Part shown: piece after piece, positions 1-10,529 of the stretch
Numbering within the stretch: position 1 is the stretch's first letter
Layout of the letters: every line of letters begins with the position of its first letter
Source of the DNA: an uncultured Campylobacterales bacterium
GTDB taxonomy: Bacteria > Campylobacterota > Campylobacteria > Campylobacterales > CACVAW01
Assembly: GCA_902727925.1 (NCBI GenBank)
Contig: CACVAW010000005.1
Span: forward strand, 1 to 47,422
Length of the DNA stretch: 47,422 nt
Direction: 5' to 3'
Notes under the pieces: model-generated
What the model was told of the DNA's origin: nothing
The model's database searches: none
Seen by the model: the letters and a program-made list of their open reading frames with translations, nothing else
Made by a program: the position numbers and the translations under genes

Positions 1-388
1 AGGCTATGGTACTATATACGGTGATCTTGCAAGTGCTATTAATCCTATAGGTGATATGTATAAAACTTGGATTTTTGGATTTGCTGGGTATTTAGGTGTG
101 CCTAAAAGCATTATAATAAAGCCACCATCAGCGGACTTGAGAGAAGGTCAAAGTGATGAAGCTGATTTAGGAGCAAGTTATGAAAAAATTGATACTATAC
201 TTATTGATATGGTAGAAAATAGGGTAAGTAAAGAAGAACTTCTAAATAGATATAATAAAAATATAGTAAATATGATTTATTCAAGAGTATATAAAAACCA
301 GTTTAAAAGAAAAATGCCACTAATTGCTAAAATAACAGAACGGACAATTGGAATGGATTTTTTGTATCCAAGAGATATAGGAATGTAA
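1..388 (+). CDS. nadE: NAD+ synthetase, C-terminal part (start lies before the window)
   Basis: This is the 3' end of an NAD+ synthetase, which amidates deamido-NAD to NAD in the last step of NAD synthesis. The reading frame is open from base 2, upstream of the first internal ATG at 56, and begins GYGTIYGDLASAINPIGDMY, so the gene is cut by the window edge and 56 is not its start. The conserved KPPSADLREGQSDEADLG segment matches the C-terminal substrate-binding stretch of the ammonia-dependent NadE family. The N-terminal ATP-binding SGGxDS motif is outside the window. It ends 159 bp before trpS; the gap holds a structured repeat described separately. Confidence 0.9.
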   Translation, partial: GYGTIYGDLASAINPIGDMYKTWIFGFAGYLGVPKSIIIKPPSADLREGQSDEADLGASYEKIDTILIDMVENRVSKEELLNRYNKNIVNMIYSRVYKNQFKRKMPLIAKITERTIGMDFLYPRDIGM

Positions 389-463
389 GAGTAGGGTAAT
401 ATCAAAGCTACATTGCTAAAATAATAAAGGTAAAACTGTAGAATATTAAAATAGTTTCCATTA

Positions 464-530
464 TAAGAGTGACAAGTCACAAGAGCAGTGTGCTAAGCAC
501 AGCAAAGAAAGGAATTTATTTCCTCTTTGC
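464..530 (+). promoter_or_regulatory. Three-hairpin structured element, copy A, leader of trpS
   Basis: Seen directly: GTGACAAGTCAC (469-480) folds as GTGA/TCAC around CAAG; TGTGC-TAA-GCACA (489-501) is a second hairpin; GCAAAGA (502-508) pairs with TCTTTGC (524-530) and encloses GGAA-TTTAT-TTCC (511-523). The third stem hides a Shine-Dalgarno-like AAGGAA. A second copy with different stem bases but the same pairing lies at 29845-29910 before atpD. Both copies point the same way as the downstream gene and end within about 30 nt of its start codon. Whether it is a cis-regulatory leader or a dispersed palindromic repeat cannot be decided from two copies. No T-run follows, so it is not a standard intrinsic terminator of nadE. 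Confidence 0.6.
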
Positions 531-547
531 ATATAAAAAGGAATTTT

Positions 548-1510
548 TTGAAAAAAATATTATCAGGTATACAAGCAAGTGGAACCTCACATATAGGTAA
601 CTATTTTGGGATGATAAAACCTATGATTGATATGCAAGCAAATAATGACTTATTTGCTTTTATTGCAAATTATCATGCCGTTACAAGTCTTAATGAGAAT
701 ATTAGTGAACATACTATGAATATGGCTATTAACTTCTTAGCTCTTGGTCTTAATCCTGATAAGTGTACCTTTTGGGTTCAATCTGATGTTAAAGAAGTAT
801 TAGAGCTTTATTGGATATTATCTGCATATACACCTTTTGGGTTACTTGAACGTGCTCATAGTTTTAAAGATAAAGTAGCTAAAGGGATACCAGCAAATCA
901 TGCACTTTTTTCATATCCTGTATTAATGGCGGCTGATATATTGTTATATGATGCAAATATCATTCCTGTAGGTAAAGATCAGATTCAACATATAGAAATG
1001 ACTAGAGATATAGCTATAAAATATAATAATAAATTTGACAATACATTTGTCTTACCCGAATTTCAAGTTGATAGTAATGTAGCTACAGTTCCTGGTGTAG
1101 ATGGCGCTAAAATGAGTAAAAGCTATAATAATACAATAGAGCTATTCATGTCACCCAAAGAGCTTAAAAAACGAGTTATGTCTATACAAACTGATTCAAT
1201 ACCACTTGATAAACCAAAAGAGTATAAAGAGTGTAATGTTTATAATATAAGTAAACTTTTTATGAATGAAGATGAATTAGAGCTTTTGCGTGATAGATAC
1301 AGAAGTGGGACTGAAGGGTATGGACATTTTAAGTTAAGTTTATTAGAAAGTATCACTAATTATTTTGAGCCTTTTTATGAGAAAAGAGAATATTATCTTA
1401 AACATACTGATGATGTGAGAGATATACTTAAAAGTGGAGCTACTAAAGCTAGTAGTATTGCAAAAAATAAAATGAATACTATAAGAGAACAAATAGGGTT
1501 AATCTACTAA
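548..1510 (+). CDS. trpS: Tryptophanyl-tRNA synthetase
   Basis: Class I aminoacyl-tRNA synthetase that charges tRNA-Trp in the cytoplasm. The N-terminus MKKILSGIQASGTSHIGNYF carries the TrpRS version of the HIGH motif, and GAKMSKSYNN is the KMSKS loop. I place the start at the TTG at 548, giving 320 residues. AAAAGGA lies at 536-542, and the resulting protein starts where TrpRS proteins normally start. An in-frame TTG at 527 would add seven residues, but it lies inside the 3' arm of the upstream hairpin and lacks a ribosome-binding site. The gene converges with murD and overlaps its stop by 3 bp. Its 5' leader contains the three-hairpin element. Confidence 0.95.
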   Translation: MKKILSGIQASGTSHIGNYFGMIKPMIDMQANNDLFAFIANYHAVTSLNENISEHTMNMAINFLALGLNPDKCTFWVQSDVKEVLELYWILSAYTPFGLLERAHSFKDKVAKGIPANHALFSYPVLMAADILLYDANIIPVGKDQIQHIEMTRDIAIKYNNKFDNTFVLPEFQVDSNVATVPGVDGAKMSKSYNNTIELFMSPKELKKRVMSIQTDSIPLDKPKEYKECNVYNISKLFMNEDELELLRDRYRSGTEGYGHFKLSLLESITNYFEPFYEKREYYLKHTDDVRDILKSGATKASSIAKNKMNTIREQIGLIY

Positions 1511-2697
1511 AGTTCGTTGATTAGGCTTTTGAAATAGTTGCCTCTTTCTTGAAAATTTTTAAATTGGTTATAACTTGAAGCTGCTGGAGAAAATAGACAA
1601 ACTCCACTGAGCTTTAAGTTTTTAAGCTCAGATATAATTTCAGACAAAGTTTCTTTATATACAACCTTGTCAAATTTTGACTTATCAATATTATTAAATA
1701 TAGTTTGGCCTGTTTTATCAAGTAAAAATAGATATTTTATATTGTTGTCATTTTCTATATACTGACAAAGACTACTATAGTCAATACCTCTATCCATACC
1801 CCCAAGAATAAGTATATTAACGTCTTTAAGCGCTTTTATACCCTCTATACAAGACTGGGGTATTGTTGAAATAGAATCATTATAATACTTTGTACCATTC
1901 TTTTGTATTACAAATTCTAATCTATGCTCAAGAGAAGTAAATTCAGCAATAGTCTTATCAACTAGTTTTGTATTTATATTTAAAATTTTTGCTACTTGAA
2001 AAAGTACTGAAATTGAATGTTGATGTATCAATACATCTGTTGTATACTTTATATCTTCTATAGGGTATGGAGTATTTTTGATACTGGGCAGGGTTATTAA
2101 CTTGTCATTTGTATTCTGATGTTTATATATATTATACTTTGCTTGAAAATAATCTTTAGCTGAGGCATAATAATCAAGATGTTCTTCGAATAAGTTAAGT
2201 AATATAGCTATATGTGGAGAGTATTTGATATTTTCTAATTGGTGAGAGGAAAATTCTGCTACAACAAAATCTTTTTCACTAATATTAGGGATTATATCAA
2301 AAAATGGTATTCCTATATTTCCAGCTAAGTCAACTTTTTCTTTGGTATTTTGTATAAGCTCATATATTAGTTTAGCTGTAGTACTTTTGCCTTTTGTTCC
2401 TGTAATACCTATACATAAAGAGCCAAAAAATCTTAAAAAAACTTCACTACTACTTGTAAAATTATAGTCTGTAAAAGATAAGTTATTATTATGTAAAGAT
2501 ATACCGGGAGACTTAAATATCAAGTCACTTTTAGAAAACAGTCCATTTCGGTCTTTTATATTAGTATCACTATCAACTATAAATACTTCACTTTTTGTAT
2601 ATTTTGATAAAAAATCATGTGTTGATTTACCCTCAACTCCGTATCCCCAAATAGTTATAGTTTTGTTATTTAAAAATGAGATAAGTTTTTTAAGCAT
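1507..2697 (-). CDS. murD: UDP-N-acetylmuramoylalanine--D-glutamate ligase
   Basis: Mur ligase that adds D-glutamate to UDP-MurNAc-L-Ala in cytoplasmic peptidoglycan precursor synthesis. Residues 100-106 form the ATP-binding loop GTKGKST. Further on, EFSSHQLE, NLFEEHLDYY and the C-terminal SPAASSYNQFKNFQERG, which is characteristic of MurD, are present. At 396 residues it is somewhat shorter than the enterobacterial enzyme. The N-terminal Rossmann segment ITIWGYGVEGKS is intact. It starts with ATG after an AAGGTGAT-like site and is divergent from eno, with an 84-bp intergenic region that probably carries promoters for both. No mraY or other mur gene is adjacent, so it stands apart from a dcw cluster. 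Confidence 0.93.
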   Translation of the reverse strand: MLKKLISFLNNKTITIWGYGVEGKSTHDFLSKYTKSEVFIVDSDTNIKDRNGLFSKSDLIFKSPGISLHNNNLSFTDYNFTSSSEVFLRFFGSLCIGITGTKGKSTTAKLIYELIQNTKEKVDLAGNIGIPFFDIIPNISEKDFVVAEFSSHQLENIKYSPHIAILLNLFEEHLDYYASAKDYFQAKYNIYKHQNTNDKLITLPSIKNTPYPIEDIKYTTDVLIHQHSISVLFQVAKILNINTKLVDKTIAEFTSLEHRLEFVIQKNGTKYYNDSISTIPQSCIEGIKALKDVNILILGGMDRGIDYSSLCQYIENDNNIKYLFLLDKTGQTIFNNIDKSKFDKVVYKETLSEIISELKNLKLSGVCLFSPAASSYNQFKNFQERGNYFKSLINEL

Positions 2698-2748
2698 ATA
2701 TGTTAATCACCTTTAGACCTATAATGATATTATAGTACAATATCGTAA

Positions 2749-4278
<1,530 letters not shown>

Positions 4279-4282
<4 letters not shown>

Positions 4283-4734
4283 AAAAATATTTAATTAGTT
4301 CAGTACTAAGTACAAGTTTACTAATGTCCGCTCAGGCTTGTACTGATAGCAGTATTATAAATACTATGCCAGCATTTAGTCAACCAATAGAAAAACCACA
4401 AGATACAGCTACCATTACTTCATATTCAGATAGAACTTTAGTTTTTAATATAGATGACTTTGTATTAAATGTGAATAATGATGAACTTATATTTAATACT
4501 GACAAAGAAGTATTAAAACACTTTTTCATGTACAGTGACAATAGAATTGTAATTGACTTTAAAGGTTTAATTAACTTTAATGTAAACTCAATATCAACCA
4601 ATATAAAAGCTATCAAAAGTATTAAATTTGGTCAACATAAAGACTTTTCTAGAGTAGTTGTAGTGTTACGTAAAAAGCTAAAATATGACTTTATTGATTC
4701 TAAAAATTTGAAGTTGTTTAAATTTCAGAATTAA
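4279..4734 (+). CDS. Exported AMIN-domain protein
   Basis: A 151-residue protein with an N-terminal signal peptide (MKKYLISSVLSTSLLMSAQA) and a probable cleavage after AQA. A cysteine follows immediately, but the preceding residues do not make a good lipobox. The C-terminal half (about residues 65-145) has the short beta-strand pattern of an AMIN domain, including VIDFKGLINFNVN, IKAIKSIKFGQHKDFSRVVVVL and a KYDF strand. AMIN domains target periplasmic proteins to the envelope or septum and occur in N-acetylmuramoyl-L-alanine amidases, but no amidase domain follows here. It is the last gene of the eno operon. A peptidoglycan or division-site role is inferred. Confidence 0.75.
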
Positions 4735-4750
4735 GAGATCGAAATAAGTC

Positions 4751-4904
4751 TCGCCAATTCGAATTACAAATGCAATTTAATAGCTAATTATGCGACTAAA
4801 TTCTAAAAGAGTGCATAAAAACTTCAAATGGTGTTTTCTCACAGAGAGTGCAAGCACTAGAAAGTCAAGAGATTTTCTAGTGCTATGGGTTAATTTATGT
4901 GCGA
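4751..4904 (-). repeat. About 155-bp IS30 end repeat, copy A
   Basis: The segment from TCGCCAATTCGAATTACAA to TTAATTTATGTGCGA recurs in the same orientation at 45036-45195 with small indels and substitutions. It holds the C-terminal transposase codons and the adjacent outer end of the element. In this copy GCACTAGAAA (4854-4863) and TTTCTAGTGC (4874-4883) form a 10-bp hairpin that is shorter in the other copy. Confidence 0.85.
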
Positions 4905-5400
4905 TTGTAACTATTTGCTCCTTATAAATATTATCGAACTCAGATTTTTTAGGGATATACTGACGAATAAGACCGTTAGTATGTTCATTTAATTACTCGT
5001 AACCCTTCCTTATTATTAGAGCATAAGGTTCTTACTCCTCCCCAAGAATGATATGGATTAGCGAAGTAAAACTTTGTGTTAAGAGAATCAGAGACTTGTT
5101 TATGATAAGCAAACTCTTTACCATTATCTAATATGGAGTATTTTCTGTAAGCATTTTAATTAATGCAGATGTAACCTCGTGAGCTTGTTTGGACTCAACT
5201 TTTTGAATAAGAGTGAAATTCTATCAACAACAGTAACTAGAGCTCCTTTATGGTTAGCTCCAATAACAGTATCTATTTCTAAATCTCCTATACTAGGTCG
5301 TTCTTCTATCATTACTCTAGCAATTATTGTACTTCTTTTAGCATATTGATTTGTTCTATTATGATACTTCTAGTTTTAGTAAAAATCTCAAAATTAAATT
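4751..5400 (-). pseudogene. Decayed IS30-family transposase (copy A)
   Basis: This otherwise gene-free gap reads on the minus strand as a broken IS30 transposase. From right to left in different frames I can read RPSIGDLEIDTVIGANHKGA, then LVTVVDRIS, a frameshift, KKVESKQAHEVTSALIKML, a frameshift, LDNGKEFAYHKQVSDSLN, KFYFANPYHSWGG, a frameshift, HTNGLIRQYIPKKSEFDNIY and RKSLDF. These are the conserved DDE-domain blocks of IS30 transposases in order. The N-terminal helix-turn-helix portion is missing or unrecognisable. At least three frameshifts mean no functional product. Its 3' segment (4751-4904) is repeated at 45036-45195. The left boundary near 4751 is probably the IS end; the right boundary is unclear. 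Confidence 0.85.
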
Positions 5401-5460
5401 GGTCGATTTTTATTTGGTAAATTATTCCAAAAAATGAATTTCCACCCCTCCATTTTTTAA

Positions 5461-5790
5461 TTAAGTCACCGTTCCAAACTTCTCATTATAAGTGGATAAA
5501 AAATCCTCAATTCTATATAACTCTCTAGCTTCTTCATTCATAATATGAACTAGTATATCCCCAAGGTCAGCTACTATCCAGTCATCACTTTCATCAACTC
5601 TTACAAACTCTTCATTGCTCTTTTCTTTAATTTCTTTAAGCAAAGCTGAGGAGTGTCTTCCTCCTAAACTTGAAGCTACAACTACAGCGTCTACAAAGTA
5701 ATCAGTATCAACCATATTAAAAGCTTCTACTTGGTTTGCATTTTTGTCTGTTAATATTTCTTTTAGTTTATCTATTCTTTTTTCAATCAT
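5461..5790 (-). CDS. rsfS: Ribosome silencing factor RsfS (Iojap family)
   Basis: A 109-residue protein of the RsfS/Iojap family, which binds ribosomal protein L14 on the large subunit and blocks subunit joining when nutrients are scarce. The family core is visible: VEAFNMVDTDYFVDAVVVASSLGGRHSSALLKEI, then DDWIVADLGDILVHIMNEEAREL and a C-terminal YRIEDF. It is the last gene of the minus-strand operon, overlapping argS by 8 bp. In many bacteria rsfS is paired with nadD; here argS takes that position. Confidence 0.93.
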   Translation of the reverse strand: MIEKRIDKLKEILTDKNANQVEAFNMVDTDYFVDAVVVASSLGGRHSSALLKEIKEKSNEEFVRVDESDDWIVADLGDILVHIMNEEARELYRIEDFLSTYNEKFGTVT

Positions 5791-7381
5791 TTTTTTCCTT
5801 GTACATTTTAGTTTTGGCTTCTATACCTATTAGTGATAATCCTGTTCTTATACTAAGTGATACTACAGTAATTATTTTCAATAGCTGTTTTTCTTCTTCG
5901 CTTCCAATGATTTGATGTTTGTTATAAAACTTATGAAAGCTACTGGCTAGTGAATATAAATATTCATGAATTTTTTGTAGTTCTCTCGATGAGAATGCGT
6001 TAAGTAGCACATCTTCAAGCCCAAGAGCTAAGAATAATAAATCAAGAGCATCTTTATTCGTTGTTGTAATTTCACAAGTTTCGAATTCATTTTCTTTGAA
6101 TTCAGACTTATCTATTATTTGGTTTATTCTTGCGTGTGCATAATTGATATAAAATACAGGATTTGAGCTATCTTGAGCTTTTAGTGTATTTATATCAAAT
6201 TCAAGATGTGTATCAACTTTTTTACTTAGGAATATAAATCTAAGTGCGTCAGAACCAATCTCTTCTATAACATCACTCATTGTTATGAAGTTACCGGCTC
6301 TTTTGCTCATTTTATAAGGTTTAGCGTCTTTGAGTAAAGATACCATTTGACAAAGAATTACTTCAAGTTGTTTTTCATCAAACCCCATATAATTAATAGC
6401 AGCTCTTACTCTTGGAATATACCCATGGTGATCAGCTCCCCATATATTTATATAGTGATCAAAATTTCTTTTGTATTTTTCATGGTGATATACTATATCT
6501 CCTGCAAGATATGTAGGACGTCCATCTTCTCTTATTATTACTCTATCTCGCTCATCTCCAAATTCACTTGACTTTAGCCATACTTTATCATCTTTTTTAA
6601 AGCTATTTTTTTCTAATAATTTAAATATTTCGTTGAATTTTGGTTGAATTTCTTTCTCACTGATAAATGAATCAAATTCAATTTTAGCTTCACTAAGATT
6701 ATTCTTAATTAGTGTAAGCATTTCATCTTTACCCCAAGAAGCAAGCTCATTAATACAGTTTTCATCTTTTAGGAGTTCAGATGGAAATTTCTTTTTTGCT
6801 AGCTCAGCTAAGTCATCTATATATTCACCCTTGTAGTACTCTTCAGGGTAAGTTACATCTTCGTGGTTTTGAGACTTTATACTTAGATAGATTGAGAGTC
6901 CTAGCATTGATATCTGTGAGCCAGCATCATTCACATAGTATTCACTCTTTATATCAAAGCCTAAGTGCTTACCTACACGGTATAAGGTATCTCCATATAC
7001 TGCGCCTCTAGCATGACCAATATGAAGTGGTCCAGTAGGGTTTGCACTTACATATTCTAATAAAATACTTTCTTGATTATTTGCTTTTGCAAAGTCTTGT
7101 TTATTTGTAAGTGAAGTTGAAGCGGTACTATCCAAAAACTCATTTGACAAGGTTAAATTTATATATCCATTTATTGGTTCAGCTTTAGTAAATAACTCAC
7201 TCTGGTTTAACTTAGATGATAAGTCCTCAGCTATTACTTTTGGAGCTTTTCTTAATGTTTTTGCAAGAGAAAAAGCTACAGGAGTTGCGTAGTGACCAAA
7301 GTCTTTATTTTTAGGAGTTTCTAAAACAATATTTTCAATTTGTAGAATTTCTTCAAGTAGACTAGCTATCTTTTGTTTCAA
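5783..7381 (-). CDS. argS: Arginyl-tRNA synthetase
   Basis: Class I synthetase that charges tRNA-Arg. I place the start at the TTG at 7381-7379 (533 residues). It has AAAAGGA just upstream, and [13 protein letters not shown] fits the N-terminal additional domain of ArgRS. The longer frame reaching 7429 would add 16 Lys-rich residues inside tatA and has no clear ribosome-binding site. [12 protein letters not shown] contains the HIGH motif at about residues 120-123, and [16 protein letters not shown] the KMSK loop. The C-terminal DALR-type anticodon-binding domain follows (INYAHARI onward). The start overlaps the end of tatA by 20 bp, so the two are probably co-translated. Confidence 0.95.
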   Translation of the reverse strand: MKQKIASLLEEILQIENIVLETPKNKDFGHYATPVAFSLAKTLRKAPKVIAEDLSSKLNQSELFTKAEPINGYINLTLSNEFLDSTASTSLTNKQDFAKANNQESILLEYVSANPTGPLHIGHARGAVYGDTLYRVGKHLGFDIKSEYYVNDAGSQISMLGLSIYLSIKSQNHEDVTYPEEYYKGEYIDDLAELAKKKFPSELLKDENCINELASWGKDEMLTLIKNNLSEAKIEFDSFISEKEIQPKFNEIFKLLEKNSFKKDDKVWLKSSEFGDERDRVIIREDGRPTYLAGDIVYHHEKYKRNFDHYINIWGADHHGYIPRVRAAINYMGFDEKQLEVILCQMVSLLKDAKPYKMSKRAGNFITMSDVIEEIGSDALRFIFLSKKVDTHLEFDINTLKAQDSSNPVFYINYAHARINQIIDKSEFKENEFETCEITTTNKDALDLLFLALGLEDVLLNAFSSRELQKIHEYLYSLASSFHKFYNKHQIIGSEEEKQLLKIITVVSLSIRTGLSLIGIEAKTKMYKEKND

Positions 7382-7559
7382 CTTTTTCCTTTTGAGTTTT
7401 TGTTGTGGTATCTTCTTCTTTTGTATCATCTTTAAGTGCTTTTTTAAAGTCTTTTATCCCGCGTCCCAAACCCTTTGCAAGTTCAGGTATTTTTTTACCA
7501 CCAAAAAGAAGTATTACAATTGCTAGTATTATTACTATTTCTGTCATTCCTGGCATCAT
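7362..7559 (-). CDS. tatA: Sec-independent translocase subunit TatA
   Basis: A 65-residue TatA/E protein, the pore-forming subunit of the twin-arginine export system in the inner membrane. The N-terminal span [20 protein letters not shown] ends at the usual hinge. It is followed by the amphipathic helix [17 protein letters not shown] and a charged, disordered tail. The ATG at 7559 follows AAAGGA at six bases. It lies 10 bp after nuoN and overlaps argS. No tatB or tatC is in the window. Confidence 0.95.
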   Translation of the reverse strand: MMPGMTEIVIILAIVILLFGGKKIPELAKGLGRGIKDFKKALKDDTKEEDTTTKTQKEKVETKDS

Positions 7560-7569
7560 ATATTATCCT

Positions 7570-9027
7570 TTATTTAAGTATTTCATAAAAGTATCCAAGT
7601 AGACCTCCTATTATAGACATAGAGAAAAACACTACTATAGCACTCATCGCCATAACAAATTTATTATACCAACTTACATTAGTGATATATATTTGACCAT
7701 CAAGCTCAACAGGCTCTTTAAGAAGGATATACACAATAAGTCTAAGAGAATAAAAGACCGCCATTATACCACTAACTGCCATAGTAAGAGCCAAGTATAT
7801 TTCGCCTGAGTTTACTACTGTACCTATAAGGTAGAATTTACCCCAAAAAAGAGCAAATGGAGGGATTCCAGCTAAGGAGAACATAAATACACTAAATACA
7901 ATTGCTAAAAATGGGTTTGAATATATTAGACCTGAAAACTTAATATGTGGTTGGTCATGATATTTATGCCATTTTTTGAGTTTATTTCTTGATACCCAAA
8001 GAACTGTGAATATCCCCATATTTGTAAACATAAACATACTCCAATAAAGAAATATTGAGTGAAGAGTTTGTTCATTTGTGATAAGAATAGCTGCAAGTAT
8101 AAATGCAGAATGTCCAATAGAGCTATATCCTAACATTCTTTTTACATCATTTTGTACCATTGCCATTATATTTGAAAGCAACATACTCGAAACTATTATG
8201 AAATAAAGTATATTATATAGCCATTCTATATTCATTTCTAAAAAAGGTGTAAATATTCTATATGCTATAACAATTCCTGCAATTTTTGGTACTATTGAGA
8301 TATACCCAGCCATGATTTCGCTTGATCCATCATATACATCAGCAACCCATCTATGAAATGGTACAAGTGAGAGTTTAAATCCAATTGAAACTAAGAAGCA
8401 ACATAGACTTAGTATGATAAGTGTGTGATTGCTTGTTTGTATTCTAGCTGTTATTTCTACTAAATCAATAGAAGAGGTTAACAGGTACATCACAAATATA
8501 CCAAGAAGAAAAAACGAAGATGATATAGCACCAAGTGTAAAGAACTTGATAGCTGCTTCAATTGATTTGTGAGTATTATGAATAGCTATAAGAATATAAA
8601 TACAAAGACTAGCAATCTCAAGTCCTAGTAATATAAGAATAAGGTTAGTACTACTAACCATAAATTGAAATCCTACTACAGAAAATAGAAATAGACTAAA
8701 GTATTCAGCAAATCTAAACTCATTAAACTTCTTAGGTATTATTGATAGCAGTATAAATAGTAAAGCTCCTACAATAACTATACTTTGGGCTATTATAGAT
8801 ACTCCATCTACTTTTAGTAGTCCAAAAAAAGCTTCATCACCTGAGTTTGAACTCAAAACTGCTACTAAGTCTACAAGTAAGAATATAGTTGTAATCATAG
8901 TATAGAAGTTCACACTTAGATCTTTTTGTATTAAATCAAGACATAATATAAGAAGAGCCCCAATAAGTAAAACTCCCATAGGTGTAAAAACAGATAAATT
9001 AAGAGCTTCTAAGGTTAAGTTATTCAT
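7570..9027 (-). CDS. nuoN: NADH-quinone oxidoreductase subunit N
   Basis: Proton-pumping antiporter-like membrane subunit of respiratory complex I, 485 residues with about 14 hydrophobic spans. KFFTLGAISSSFFLLGI and KLSLVPFHRWVADVYDGSSEIMAGYISIVPK, with its conserved lysines in the transmembrane helices, are typical of NuoN. MVQNDVKRMLGYSSIGHSAFIL is the conserved antiporter segment. It overlaps nuoM by 8 bp and is the last nuo gene of the run. Confidence 0.95.
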   Translation of the reverse strand: MNNLTLEALNLSVFTPMGVLLIGALLILCLDLIQKDLSVNFYTMITTIFLLVDLVAVLSSNSGDEAFFGLLKVDGVSIIAQSIVIVGALLFILLSIIPKKFNEFRFAEYFSLFLFSVVGFQFMVSSTNLILILLGLEIASLCIYILIAIHNTHKSIEAAIKFFTLGAISSSFFLLGIFVMYLLTSSIDLVEITARIQTSNHTLIILSLCCFLVSIGFKLSLVPFHRWVADVYDGSSEIMAGYISIVPKIAGIVIAYRIFTPFLEMNIEWLYNILYFIIVSSMLLSNIMAMVQNDVKRMLGYSSIGHSAFILAAILITNEQTLHSIFLYWSMFMFTNMGIFTVLWVSRNKLKKWHKYHDQPHIKFSGLIYSNPFLAIVFSVFMFSLAGIPPFALFWGKFYLIGTVVNSGEIYLALTMAVSGIMAVFYSLRLIVYILLKEPVELDGQIYITNVSWYNKFVMAMSAIVVFFSMSIIGGLLGYFYEILK

Positions 9028-10519
9028 TAATTAGCCTTTTTGTTTCTTCTAATACAGCTCTTTCTTTCATGATACTAAGAGTATGTTTTACACTTGTATC
9101 TATAGTATCAGTGATAGGTTTTGGATATATTCCAAGAGCTAATGTCATAACAACTATTGGCACCATAGTAAAAAGCTCATTTTTGTTTAAGTCTTTTAGA
9201 ATTTTGTGTTCGTCTTTTAATTTACCAAAAAATACTTTTCTAAATAGATATAAGGAATAGATAGCTCCCATTACTATAGCACTCGCAGCTATAATAGTAA
9301 GTGTAGGAGATACTTGAAAAAATCCTAAGAATATTAAAAATTCCCCAACAAAGTTAATAGTCATAGGAAAAGCTACTGAGGCTATTATCATGATAGCAAA
9401 CATAAATGCATACATAGGCATGATAGTACTTAGTCCAGAAAACGCATCAATCTCTTTTGAATGTACTCTATTATAAAGCATACCAACAAGTAAAAACAAT
9501 CCTCCACTAACTATTCCATGTCCAAGCATCAAGAATATAGATCCTGTGATTCCTTCTGAGTTAAGAGCAAAAGTTCCAAGTGTAATCACTCCCATATGAG
9601 CAATTGAACTATAAGCAATCATCTGTTTTATGTTTTTTTGAGCAAATGCTACAAATGATGTATAAACAATCATTATAATTGCAAGAATCGCGATAGGATA
9701 TACAAAGTATACAGTTGCGTCAGGAAAAAGTGGAAGCGAAAATCTTATAAACCCATAACTTCCCATCTTAAGAAGTATGGACGCAAGTATGACTGATCCT
9801 ATAGTAGGAGCTTCGGTGTGAGCTGAAGGTAGCCATGTATGAAAGGGTACCATTGGAATTTTGATAGCAAACCCTAAGAAAAATGCCCCAAAAAGCCAAA
9901 GCTGTATATTATAGGGCAGTGAGACATTAAACCAATCAGTTATAGAGAATGACCAAGTACCTGTTTGAGTGTAATAATAGTGTGATAGGAATAAAATACC
10001 TATCAACATAATAATAGAGCCTGAGAATGTAAAGATAAAGAACTTCACAGATGCGTAAATTCTGTTTTTACCACCCCAACCACCAATAACATAAAGTACT
10101 GGTACAAGTGAAAATTCCCAAAATATATAAAAAAGTATAGTATCAAGTGCTGCAAACACACCTGTCATAGTCATTTCAAGCATAAGAATTGTGATGATAA
10201 GATGTTTTATATCTCGTTTTTCTTGTAGTCCTATCATCGATAGCATAGCCATAAATGAGCTTAGGACTATAAGAAAAATAGAAATTCCATCAACTCCTAA
10301 GTGGAAATTAACTCCATAAGAAGGAATCAGCGAATAAATCTCTTGAAACTGAAATCCTATAGCTTTAGAATCAAAACTAACCCAAAGAAATAGAGTTAAA
10401 CAAAACTCAATAACAGATATAGTGATACCATAAGTTTTGATACTTTTTGTATCTACAAGTAGTCCAAGAAGTGCCCCAATAGCAGGGAAAAGAATAATTA
10501 TACTTAATAAGTGTTCCAA
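9020..10519 (-). CDS. nuoM: NADH-quinone oxidoreductase subunit M
   Basis: Antiporter-like proton-pumping subunit of complex I, 499 residues, polytopic. FYIFWEFSLVPVLYVIGGWGGKNRIYA holds the conserved membrane glutamate. KIPMVPFHTWLPSAHTEAPTIGSVILA and QKNIKQMIAYSSIAHMGVI are signature segments of NuoM. It starts with TTG at 10519 after AGGA. It is separated from nuoL by an intervening outer-membrane protein gene, 10 bp upstream, which is unusual for the nuoL-M junction. Confidence 0.95.
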   Translation of the reverse strand: MEHLLSIIILFPAIGALLGLLVDTKSIKTYGITISVIEFCLTLFLWVSFDSKAIGFQFQEIYSLIPSYGVNFHLGVDGISIFLIVLSSFMAMLSMIGLQEKRDIKHLIITILMLEMTMTGVFAALDTILFYIFWEFSLVPVLYVIGGWGGKNRIYASVKFFIFTFSGSIIMLIGILFLSHYYYTQTGTWSFSITDWFNVSLPYNIQLWLFGAFFLGFAIKIPMVPFHTWLPSAHTEAPTIGSVILASILLKMGSYGFIRFSLPLFPDATVYFVYPIAILAIIMIVYTSFVAFAQKNIKQMIAYSSIAHMGVITLGTFALNSEGITGSIFLMLGHGIVSGGLFLLVGMLYNRVHSKEIDAFSGLSTIMPMYAFMFAIMIIASVAFPMTINFVGEFLIFLGFFQVSPTLTIIAASAIVMGAIYSLYLFRKVFFGKLKDEHKILKDLNKNELFTMVPIVVMTLALGIYPKPITDTIDTSVKHTLSIMKERAVLEETKRLINE

Positions 10520-10529
10520 GTTTTATTTC

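Noticed and set aside
277-480. Minus-strand 67-residue reading frame across the nadE end
   Set aside because: It lies opposite the conserved nadE coding sequence and the structured leader, has no ribosome-binding site and no recognisable domain.
4854-4883. 10-bp hairpin as terminator of the eno operon
   Set aside because: It is part of the IS30 relic coding end, lies more than 100 bp after the stop and is not followed by a T-run on the plus strand.
7382-7429. N-terminal extension of ArgS by 16 Lys-rich residues
   Set aside because: It lies inside tatA, and the TTG at 7381 with AAAAGGA gives the normal ArgRS N-terminus.
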